The translations under genes and the position numbers were made by a program. This document shows, in pieces, positions 1-7,094 of a DNA stretch of 18,923 nt. Source of the stretch: an uncultured Synechococcaceae cyanobacterium (GTDB lineage: Bacteria > Cyanobacteriota > Cyanobacteriia > PCC-6307 > Cyanobiaceae). The DNA lies in contig CACBGC010000012.1 of NCBI GenBank assembly GCA_902538695.1, positions 1 to 18,923 on the forward strand. Reading direction: 5' to 3'. The notes below the pieces were generated by a model that saw only the letters and a program-made list of their open reading frames with translations, was not told where the DNA came from and searched no databases. The stretch's first letter is position 1, and each line of letters begins with the position of its first letter.

Positions 1-1983
1 TGGTTGAATTAATGATGGTTTTTTTAACCAATTTTTCATATCATTTATTCTTCTTGAAATCGATTTTGAATCTTCATAATTACCCTCGATCATTTTTTCT
101 AGCAGGCAAATATTGCTTTTTAAATATTCTTGAACAGTTTCTTTGGATAAAAGTATTGTGCTACCAGCGCATGAGCGTTCTGCAGTAGCATCAGTAAGTT
201 CAAAAGCCTGTTCAAGTTTTAGGTTTGGTAATCCTTCAATTTCCATAATTTTCCCGTTGAATATATTTTTCTTATTTGCTTTCTCAACAGTTAAGAGTCC
301 TTTTTTAATTGCGAAGAGAGGTATTGCATTTACTAAATCTCTAAGAGTGATTCCTGGTAATAATTCTCCCTTAAATTTAATCAGCACAGATTCTGGCATA
401 TTTAATGGCATAGATCCTATTGCAGCGGCAAAGGCAACAATGCCCGAGCCTCCAGGAAATGAAATGCCAAGAGGAAATCTAGTATGACTATCTCCGCCAG
501 TGCCAACAGTATCTGGGAGAAGCATTCTATTAAGCCAGCTATGAATTATGCCGTCTCCAGGCTTAAGAGCTACTCCACCTCTTTGAGATATAAAATCAGG
601 TAATTCTTTATGGGTAACTAGATCTACTGGTTTAGGATACGCAGCTGTATGACAAAAACTTTGCATCACTAAATCTGCAGTAAATCCTAAACAAGCTAGT
701 TCTTTTAGTTCATCTCTAGTCATTGGCCCAGTAGTATCTTGACTACCAACTGTGGTCATAATTGGCTCACAGGTCATTCCTGGCCTTACTCCCTCTAAAC
801 CGCATGCTTTGCCCACTATTTTTTGAGCTTGAGTAAAGCCGGCATTACTTTCGGTTGGATTTTGTGGTCTAGTAAATATTTCACTTGGTTGATAATCTAA
901 TTTGTTTCTAATTTTGTCCGTAAGAGATCTTCCAATCATAAGATTTATTCTTCCTCCAGCTTGAATTTCATCAGTAAGAGTTGATGGATACAAATCGAAT
1001 TTGCTTATTAATTCTTCAGTATTTGAATCTTTTTCAATTTTTTTAATAATGCCTTTATAAGGATATATTTTAATAACATCTCCTGTTTTCATTTGAGATA
1101 CATCAGCTTCTATAGGTAAAGCTCCTGAATCTTGTGCAGTATTGAAGAAAATTGGGGCTATTTTGCTGCCAATTATTATTCCACCTGTTTTTTTGTTGGG
1201 AACAAAAGCGATATCTTCTCCTATATGCCAAATGAGTGAATTAATAGCAGATTTTCTAGAACTTCCTGTTCCAACAACATCTCCAACATAAGCTATTGGT
1301 AAATTTTGTTTTTTTAAATTATCAAGAATCTTTAGTCCATCAGGTTTTTTAAATTCCAACATAGCTAATGCATGCATTGGAATATCTGGGCGTGTTGTTG
1401 CATGTACAGCTGGAGATAAGTCGTCTGTGTTTGTCTCACCGTCAACTTTAAATACTAAACAAGTAATCTCTTTCTCCAGAACTTTTTTATTTATGAACCA
1501 TTCTGCATTTGCCCAACTATTTATAACTTCTTTTGCATAAATATTACTGTGAGATAATTCATAAATTTCATTAGCCGAGTCGTAAACAAGAATAATATTT
1601 TTTAAAACTTCTGCTGCTTTTTTTGCAAGTAAACTATTTTCTCCTTTAAGGATTTCAACCAAAGAATTTACATTGTATCCGCCTATCATTGTTCCTAGTA
1701 TTTCAATTGCTTTTTCTGGATTAATTGATTTGCAATATTTTTCGGAATTAACAATAGCTGTAAGCCAGCTTGCTTTTACGTAAGCAGCCTCATCAACTCC
1801 TGGGGGTACTCTATTTATTAGTAAATCAAGTAAATAAGATGAATCGTAAGTACTATCTTGCTCTAATAATTTTGTAATACAATTTGTTTGTTCAGCATTT
1901 AAAGGTAAAGGTGGTATACCTTTGGCAGCTCTTTCAGCTACATGATCTGCATAATCTTTTAGCAATGTTTCCAAATTCTTCAT
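1..1983 (-). CDS. acnB: Aconitate hydratase B, N-terminal 661 residues (3' end beyond window)
   Basis: Bifunctional aconitase / 2-methylisocitrate dehydratase of the AcnB family, converting citrate to isocitrate in the cytoplasmic TCA reactions. The minus-strand frame is open from ATG at 1981-1983 to base 1, giving 661 codons of a protein usually near 860 residues. The N-terminus (MKNLETLLKDYADHVAERAA) is the AcnB HEAT-like domain. It is followed by the swivel domain (GTGSSRKSAINSLIWHIGED) and the start of the catalytic core, with GSQDTTGPMTRDE, SFCHTAAYPKP and GTGGDSHTRFP. By comparison with E. coli AcnB, the three [4Fe-4S] cysteines (710, 769, 772) lie past the window edge, so cluster binding cannot be checked here. 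The gene is divergent from the DAHP synthase gene across 97 bp. No SD precedes the start. The truncation is caused by the window, not by mutation. Confidence 0.96.
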   Translation of the reverse strand, partial: MKNLETLLKDYADHVAERAAKGIPPLPLNAEQTNCITKLLEQDSTYDSSYLLDLLINRVPPGVDEAAYVKASWLTAIVNSEKYCKSINPEKAIEILGTMIGGYNVNSLVEILKGENSLLAKKAAEVLKNIILVYDSANEIYELSHSNIYAKEVINSWANAEWFINKKVLEKEITCLVFKVDGETNTDDLSPAVHATTRPDIPMHALAMLEFKKPDGLKILDNLKKQNLPIAYVGDVVGTGSSRKSAINSLIWHIGEDIAFVPNKKTGGIIIGSKIAPIFFNTAQDSGALPIEADVSQMKTGDVIKIYPYKGIIKKIEKDSNTEELISKFDLYPSTLTDEIQAGGRINLMIGRSLTDKIRNKLDYQPSEIFTRPQNPTESNAGFTQAQKIVGKACGLEGVRPGMTCEPIMTTVGSQDTTGPMTRDELKELACLGFTADLVMQSFCHTAAYPKPVDLVTHKELPDFISQRGGVALKPGDGIIHSWLNRMLLPDTVGTGGDSHTRFPLGISFPGGSGIVAFAAAIGSMPLNMPESVLIKFKGELLPGITLRDLVNAIPLFAIKKGLLTVEKANKKNIFNGKIMEIEGLPNLKLEQAFELTDATAERSCAGSTILLSKETVQEYLKSNICLLEKMIEGNYEDSKSISRRINDMKNWLKKPSLIQP

Positions 1984-2080
1984 TAGTAAGGTTTAATGCC
2001 TAATCTATTGTTATTTTTAATATTGAAAAGGAGAGTATTCATAAATGCTTTTTTAAATATTCAAACTTCTTAATTAATCA
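1984..2080. promoter_or_regulatory. Divergent intergenic region between acnB and the DAHP synthase gene
   Basis: These 97 AT-rich bases separate two start codons on opposite strands and must hold or overlap both promoters. I could not pick a convincing -35/-10 pair on either strand. On the plus strand an SD-like AAGGAG (2028-2033) lies 47 nt before the DAHP synthase start, too far to serve it. It does lie 11 nt before a four-codon open frame, ATG CTT TTT TAA (2045-2056). Whether that frame is translated is unknown. Confidence 0.4.
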
Positions 2081-3148
2081 ATGACGACATCATCAAATAA
2101 TTCAGCTTTAGAAAAGACATCAGATTTACATGTTCTTGAAACACGTCCATTAATACCTCCAAGCAGATTACATAATGATATACCTTTAGATCACGACTCT
2201 GCTAATACAGTATCTAAAACAAGAAGATCGATACAAAATATTTTGCATCATAATCATCAGAAGCTTTTAGTCATTGTGGGTCCATGTTCAATACATGATA
2301 TTGAGGCGGCAAAGGAATATTCAAAATATATTCAAAAATTCCGAGAAATGTATAACGATAAATTAGAAATAATTATGAGAGTATATTTTGAAAAACCAAG
2401 AACAACTATTGGTTGGAAGGGATTGATAAATGATCCTCATCTAGATGATTCTTATGATATTAATACTGGTTTAAGAAGGGCAAGAAGTTTGCTTTCATAT
2501 TTAGCAACTCGAGGCATACCTTCTGCTACAGAATTACTAGATCCAATTGTTCCTCAATACATTGCCGATTTAATAAGTTGGACAGCCATAGGTGCGCGGA
2601 CCACAGAAAGTCAAACTCATAGAGAAATGGCATCAGGATTATCAATGCCTATAGGCTTTAAAAATGGAACGGATGGTTCTTTTACTACTGCAATTAATGC
2701 AATGCAGTCAGCTTCAAAATCCCATCACTTCTTAGGTGTAAATGAAAATGGAATGGCTTCTATAGTTAATACTACAGGAAATCCAGATGGACATATAGTT
2801 TTAAGGGGTGGTTCAAAAGGCCCAAATTTTGAAAGTGATCATGTACAAAGAATTTCAGCAGAATTGAGGCAGTGTAATCTTCCCCATAAAGTCATGATTG
2901 ATTGTAGTCATGGAAATTCCAATAAAGATTTCCGAAAACAGTCAGAAGTACTAAAAAATGTAGCTTCTCAAATTAGTAATGGTGAAAAAAATATTTTAGG
3001 AGTTATGCTTGAAAGTCATTTGAAGGAAGGAAATCAAAAACTTTTAAAAAAAGAAGATCTCCAGTTTGGCAGAAGCATTACAGATGCATGTATAGATATA
3101 GAAACAACAAAAGAATTAATCGCTATTTTGTACGATTCACTTAGGTAG
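2081..3148 (+). CDS. aroG: 3-deoxy-7-phosphoheptulonate (DAHP) synthase, class I
   Basis: Condenses phosphoenolpyruvate with erythrose 4-phosphate to DAHP, the first step of the shikimate pathway for aromatic amino acids, folate and quinones. The length of 355 aa is normal for the class I (AroF/G/H) family. Visible motifs are GPCSIH (67-72), KPRTTIGWKG (105-114), GARTTESQTHREMASGLS (171-188), GFKNGTDG (192-199), LRGG (241-244) and DCSHGNSNKD (274-283). The expected metal ligands are Cys69, His277, Glu311 and Asp335. The spacing of the last three matches E. coli AroG exactly. The stretch SQTHREMASGLSMP resembles the Tyr-sensitive AroF more than AroG as I recall them, so the feedback type is uncertain and the symbol is family-level. 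It is one of two plus-strand genes here, and its last 8 bp overlap the end of the convergent kinase-like gene. Confidence 0.95.
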   Translation: MTTSSNNSALEKTSDLHVLETRPLIPPSRLHNDIPLDHDSANTVSKTRRSIQNILHHNHQKLLVIVGPCSIHDIEAAKEYSKYIQKFREMYNDKLEIIMRVYFEKPRTTIGWKGLINDPHLDDSYDINTGLRRARSLLSYLATRGIPSATELLDPIVPQYIADLISWTAIGARTTESQTHREMASGLSMPIGFKNGTDGSFTTAINAMQSASKSHHFLGVNENGMASIVNTTGNPDGHIVLRGGSKGPNFESDHVQRISAELRQCNLPHKVMIDCSHGNSNKDFRKQSEVLKNVASQISNGEKNILGVMLESHLKEGNQKLLKKEDLQFGRSITDACIDIETTKELIAILYDSLR

Positions 3149-3782
3149 TTATTAAAAAATTAAAAAATAATGCTGAAGAGATAGGAACAATAAAATTATC
3201 TATTCCTAGAATACTAAATTGTTCGAGCAAAGTCGCAATAAAAGCTATTGAAAAATAATTTAAATTTAGACTATTTTGTTGAGAATATCCTATTGAGCAA
3301 ACTACTATCAAACTTGTTAAAAACATTGTTATGGTTCCATATAAAGATTTTTTTTGTTCAAAAAAAATCCAACTCTTTGAGTTAAAGCTTTTTCCTATTA
3401 ATCCAGCTAATCCATCACCAAAAGTCATTATGAAAAATCCACTAATTAGTGCATATGGATCTTTATCCCAGAAAAGGTAAATCAGAATAAATAAACTTAG
3501 ACAATAAAATAATGTCCCATAACTTTTTCTCTCAACATCCTCAATTGTTGGAAATAATTTATAGTTGTAATTGGTGAAAACCATTAATGAAACAATTCCC
3601 GTAAAAATTAGAGCAGAGTTTTGATTAATTTTTAAAAATTGAGCAATTGGTATTAAAGGACCTATTCCAATATGTATTATTTTTCTGACTATTTCTTTGT
3701 TATCTTCATTATATTTTTTAAAAACTATTGAAATTAAAAAAATTAAAAATAAATATAATAAAATTACAGTAAATTTTATCAA
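3141..3782 (-). CDS. Phytol/dolichol kinase-like integral membrane protein
   Basis: A 213-aa hydrophobic protein with about six or seven likely membrane segments (for example 4-21, 36-50, 56-70, 91-105, 111-128, 150-165, 175-190). It carries the signature of the CTP-dependent polyprenol kinase family (VTE5, SEC59, DGK1): RKIIHIG (33-39), RKSYGT (85-90), FGDGLAGLIG (121-130), KKSLYGT (144-150) and a late acidic patch with DNFIVP (195-200). Family members phosphorylate phytol, dolichol or diacylglycerol with CTP. In a photosynthetic cell, phytol salvage from chlorophyll towards tocopherol or chlorophyll is the attractive guess, but the substrate is inference. The start lies 5 nt after the stop of the upstream sigma factor gene, so the two are probably co-transcribed. 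Its 3' end overlaps the convergent DAHP synthase gene by 8 bp. Confidence 0.8.
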   Translation of the reverse strand: MIKFTVILLYLFLIFLISIVFKKYNEDNKEIVRKIIHIGIGPLIPIAQFLKINQNSALIFTGIVSLMVFTNYNYKLFPTIEDVERKSYGTLFYCLSLFILIYLFWDKDPYALISGFFIMTFGDGLAGLIGKSFNSKSWIFFEQKKSLYGTITMFLTSLIVVCSIGYSQQNSLNLNYFSIAFIATLLEQFSILGIDNFIVPISSALFFNFLITT

Positions 3783-3787
3783 TTTGG

Positions 3788-4807
3788 TTAAGCTGCTTTT
3801 TGATGAGTTGTCATTACTCGAAGCTTTAATATTGCTTTAGCTTCTAGTTGCCTTACTCTTTCTCGCGAAACATTAATTTGTCTTCCTATTTCTGCGAGTG
3901 TTAATGGTTCTTCACCATCTAGCCCAAATCTGAGCTTCATGATTTTTTGCTCTCTTTCATTTAATTGAGAAAGCCAAGTTCCTAAATGCTCTTTTTGAAT
4001 AGTTCTATCCATACCTTCCATAGGCTCTTCACAGTTTGGATCAGGTATGAGTTCACCAAGTGTACTTCTGTCTTCTTCCCCTCTTGCATGTGCATCTAGG
4101 GAGGCGCAAGGAGCACTTTGAGAAATTAAATCTTCTAAATCTTTTTGATCAATTCCCATCTCAGTTGCCATTTCCAATCTTGTAGGTTGTCTGCCAAATT
4201 TGTGTGATAATTCTCTGGAGACTCTTCTCATTTTGGATAGTTTTTCACTTATGTGAATAGGCAAACGAATGGTTCTAGCACTGTTATCAATTGCCCTCGT
4301 CATTCCTTGTCTAATCCACCAGTAAGCATAAGTTGAGAATTTATATCCCATAGCAGGATCAAATTTATCTACGGCTCTTTCAAGTCCAATAGCTCCTTCC
4401 TGGACAAGATCCAATAATTCAAGCCCTTGGTTTTGGTATTTTTTTGCAACTGAGACAACGAGCCTTAGATTAGCTGCCATCATTCTATCTCTTGCTCTTT
4501 TGCCAATCTTAATTTGATGAAGATTTCGTTGGGTTCTATCAGTGTCAGGAATTTGTAGCAACTTTTTCATGTTCTGAACATGATGAGCTAACTCTATTTC
4601 CTCTGCTGGAGTCAAAAGAGGTACTCTTCCAATGCTACTTAAGTAATAGCCAATAGAATCTGAAGCGAGTCTGCCAGATTTTTTTTGGCTTTGTTTTGCA
4701 GTAAGACTGGATTTCGATTTGCGAGATTTGCCCGCAGTGTTTGGTAATCTTGGCTCATCAAAATTTTTATCTGAAGAGCTTTTCGCAGATTCCAGAGGGA
4801 TCCCCAT
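3788..4807 (-). CDS. Group 2 RNA polymerase sigma-70 factor (RpoD/SigA-like)
   Basis: A sigma-70 family factor that binds core RNA polymerase and recognises -35/-10 promoters. At about 340 aa it lacks region 1.1 and the long non-conserved insert of many principal sigmas, which fits a cyanobacterial group 2 (alternative but RpoD-like) factor. After a Ser/Lys-rich basic tail (about 8-50) come region 1.2 (about 50-82, starting DSIGYYLSSIG), region 2 (about 105-178, with LDLVQEGAIGL and YKFSTYAYWWIRQG), region 3 (185-260) and region 4 (275-335). The region 4 helix-turn-helix is TLAEIGRQINVSRERVRQLE. I chose the ATG at 4805-4807 because AGGAGG (4816-4821) then sits 8 nt upstream. The in-frame GTG directly before it (4808-4810) would leave only 5 nt. 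The kinase-like gene follows 5 nt downstream. A minor principal-type role cannot be excluded from sequence alone. Confidence 0.93.
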   Translation of the reverse strand: MGIPLESAKSSSDKNFDEPRLPNTAGKSRKSKSSLTAKQSQKKSGRLASDSIGYYLSSIGRVPLLTPAEEIELAHHVQNMKKLLQIPDTDRTQRNLHQIKIGKRARDRMMAANLRLVVSVAKKYQNQGLELLDLVQEGAIGLERAVDKFDPAMGYKFSTYAYWWIRQGMTRAIDNSARTIRLPIHISEKLSKMRRVSRELSHKFGRQPTRLEMATEMGIDQKDLEDLISQSAPCASLDAHARGEEDRSTLGELIPDPNCEEPMEGMDRTIQKEHLGTWLSQLNEREQKIMKLRFGLDGEEPLTLAEIGRQINVSRERVRQLEAKAILKLRVMTTHQKAA

Positions 4808-4815
4808 CACCCTGG

Positions 4816-4821
4816 CCTCCT
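4816..4821 (-). promoter_or_regulatory. Strong Shine-Dalgarno site for the sigma factor gene
   Basis: AGGAGG on the minus strand, 8 nt from the ATG at 4807. It decides between the GTG and ATG starts. Most other genes in this window have no recognisable SD at a usable distance, so efficient initiation seems to be favoured for this sigma factor. Confidence 0.7.
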
Positions 4822-4954
4822 AAATAATGGATTTTTTAAAAAGCTAGCACTGAAATTGAAATAAAAACTACTTTTACGTTGAAATTTTAAAGACAAAAAT
4901 TTTTTTTTAATAGCTTATTTCTTGAAATCCATTGATATGAGATGATTTTATAAA

Positions 4955-5004
4955 AAATAAAAAAAATTTAAAATATTAAGTATTTTTATAAATGTTGTAA
5001 AAAT
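4955..5004 (-). terminator. Possible weak terminator after ppk
   Basis: On the minus strand, just after the ppk stop, ATTTTTA and TAAAAAT (4998-5004 and 4982-4988) form a 7-bp inverted repeat around a 9-nt loop. It is extended imperfectly by ATATT/AATAT and followed by a T-rich run. The stem has no G-C pairs, so it would be unstable. Such inverted repeats arise by chance in DNA this AT-rich. Confidence 0.25.
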
Positions 5005-5015
5005 CAATATTAATT

Positions 5016-7094
5016 TTATTTTTCTATGAGGTCAATTTGCGAACGATTATGCGATGAATCTAATTCATATTTCGAATATGAACCATCATCTTTCATTATC
5101 CAAGAAAAGTAATTATCTTTAATGTAAGTTTGCAAAAGCGTGTATATTTTAGATTTCAATTCATAATCCTCTATAGGAGTAACAGCTTCTATTCTTCTAT
5201 CGAGATTTCTTCTCATCCAATCTGCACTCCCTATAAAAACCTCATTATCCCCGTTATTACAAAACCAAAAAATTCTTGAGTGTTCAAGAAAATGGCCAAT
5301 AATGCTTATAACTTTAATATTTTCACTTAAATTTTTTCTTTGGGGATATAGGCAACAAATACCTCTTATGATGAGGCTAATTTTTACACCTGAGTCTGAA
5401 GCTAAATAAAGCAGTTTAATTATTTCTGGGTCTACTAAAGAATTCATTTTTGCGATTATTTCGGCTTTTTTGCCTTCCTCTGCATTTTTAATTTCTCTCT
5501 TTATCAGAAATATAAATTTCTCTCGCATCGATGAGGGAGAAACTAATAACTTTTGATAACTTTTTTGTTTAGAGAAACCAGATAAGTAGTTAAATAACTC
5601 AAGTAAATCAGATGCAATATCAGGATCCGTTGAAAGTAATCCTAAATCTGTATAAAACTTTGAAGTATTAGAGTTATAATTTCCTGTTCCAATATGGAAA
5701 TAATTCCTTAATCGTCCTTTCTCTTTTCTAACTGTTAAGGCAATTTTTGTATGTGTTTTAAATCCGATGATTCCATATACAACATGAATGCCAGCTTGTT
5801 CAAGTTGTTTGGCCCATTGAATATTATTGTCTTCATCAAATCTTGCTTTTAGTTCAACAAGAGTCATTACTTCTTTACCATTCTCTGCAGCTCTCATTAA
5901 AGCTGCAATTATAGGGGAATCTTGGGAAACTCGATATAAAGTAATTTTTATAGCCATTACAAGTGGATCATCAGCTGCTCTGTTTATAAATTCTTCAACT
6001 GAAGTTTTAAATAGGTCATAGGGATGATGAAGCAGAATATTTTTTTTCCTAAGTATCTTGAAAATAGAATTAGGGTTTTTGTTTGAAGGCAAATCTAAAT
6101 GTTTTAATTCTGGGTGAGTTTTTCCAATTTGTAGATTTTCTTTTAAATCATCTCTATCAATTTTTGTAAGCTGATTTAAATCGTCTAGGCCTAATAAACT
6201 TTTGCAAAAGTATATATATTCTTTCTGTATTGAGATGCTTTCAATAAGTAACTTTAGAATATTTTCTGGCATATCTGACTCCACTTCTAATCTAACTACG
6301 TCTCCACCTAATCTTCTTTTTTGCAAACTTTGTTCAACAGCTAAAAGTAGATCATCAGCTTCAAGTTCTTTTAATTCTAAATCTGCATCTCTTGTCACTC
6401 TAAAAAAAGAGTAATTTATACATTCCATTCCGTTAAATAAAGTATTTATATTATTCCCAATTAAATCTTCAACACTTATGAAATAGTGAGAACTTTCATC
6501 ACTAAGTTGAATAATTTCATTGGGAATTTTTATAAATCGGGGTATATTTTTTGTTGGTATTTTTACTCTGACAAACTGATTTTTAGAATTCTCCTCATCC
6601 TTTATTAAAGCTGCTAAATTTAGACTTAAATTACTTATAAAAGGAAATGGATGTGCCGGATCAACAACTAATGGAGTTAATAAAGGAAAAATAGATGTTG
6701 TAAAGAAGTTATTACACCAATTTCTTTGATTATCACTTAGGTCCTTATATTTTTTTAAAATTACACCTTTTTCTTTTAATTCATTTTTTAATTCATTATT
6801 TACATAGTTTTCTTGGAGAATAGTTAACTTCTTTATTTCATTATTGATTTTTTTTAATTGTTCTTTAGGGGTAAGTCCGTCAATGCTTTTTTTAGTAATT
6901 TCTGCTTCAACTTGAGCCTTTAATGAAGCTACTCTTACCATAAAAAATTCATCTAGGTTATTACTAAAAATTGAACAAAATTTTACTTTGTCTAGGATTT
7001 TGTACCCCTTTTCCATTCCAGTAAGGAGAACTCTTTTATTAAATTCAATCCAACTTAATTCTCTATTAATAAAAACATCAGCCTGGCGTTTCAT
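5016..7094 (-). CDS. ppk: Polyphosphate kinase 1
   Basis: Reversibly transfers the terminal phosphate of ATP to polyphosphate, building or drawing on the cell's phosphate store. At 692 aa it has the usual PPK1 length. It starts with the typical N-domain INRELSWIEFNKRVL (9-23) and continues through NLDEFFMVRVASLK and HPFPFISNLSLNLA. The tandem phospholipase-D-like catalytic domains follow. GFKTHTK carries the predicted phosphorylated histidine His448, and HIGTGNYN carries the second histidine, His467. Their 19-residue spacing equals that of His435/His454 in E. coli PPK. Its ATG overlaps the stop of the upstream MFS transporter gene by 4 bp (ATGA), implying translational coupling. No SD is needed if ribosomes reinitiate. 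A Pho-type operator was not recognised. Confidence 0.97.
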   Translation of the reverse strand: MKRQADVFINRELSWIEFNKRVLLTGMEKGYKILDKVKFCSIFSNNLDEFFMVRVASLKAQVEAEITKKSIDGLTPKEQLKKINNEIKKLTILQENYVNNELKNELKEKGVILKKYKDLSDNQRNWCNNFFTTSIFPLLTPLVVDPAHPFPFISNLSLNLAALIKDEENSKNQFVRVKIPTKNIPRFIKIPNEIIQLSDESSHYFISVEDLIGNNINTLFNGMECINYSFFRVTRDADLELKELEADDLLLAVEQSLQKRRLGGDVVRLEVESDMPENILKLLIESISIQKEYIYFCKSLLGLDDLNQLTKIDRDDLKENLQIGKTHPELKHLDLPSNKNPNSIFKILRKKNILLHHPYDLFKTSVEEFINRAADDPLVMAIKITLYRVSQDSPIIAALMRAAENGKEVMTLVELKARFDEDNNIQWAKQLEQAGIHVVYGIIGFKTHTKIALTVRKEKGRLRNYFHIGTGNYNSNTSKFYTDLGLLSTDPDIASDLLELFNYLSGFSKQKSYQKLLVSPSSMREKFIFLIKREIKNAEEGKKAEIIAKMNSLVDPEIIKLLYLASDSGVKISLIIRGICCLYPQRKNLSENIKVISIIGHFLEHSRIFWFCNNGDNEVFIGSADWMRRNLDRRIEAVTPIEDYELKSKIYTLLQTYIKDNYFSWIMKDDGSYSKYELDSSHNRSQIDLIEK

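Larger units (their letters stand above)
4808..5015 (-). other. AT-rich spacer between ppk and the sigma factor gene
   Basis: This is the longest non-coding stretch in the window, about 208 bp, and very AT-rich (around a fifth GC by eye). It contains long A and T runs (for example 4903-4910 and 4957-4970) and the SD of the sigma gene at its left end. It probably holds the ppk transcript end and the sigma gene promoter and leader. I saw no known small RNA, riboswitch or tRNA in it and no convincing reading frame. Confidence 0.55.

Noticed and set aside
143..487. Plus-strand 114-codon frame at the left end
   Set aside because: It lies antisense to acnB, whose minus-strand frame is open and conserved throughout.
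3788..4810. Principal housekeeping sigma factor RpoD/SigA
   Set aside because: The protein is about 340 aa with no region 1.1-like acidic domain. It fits a group 2 factor better, although the distinction is not absolute.
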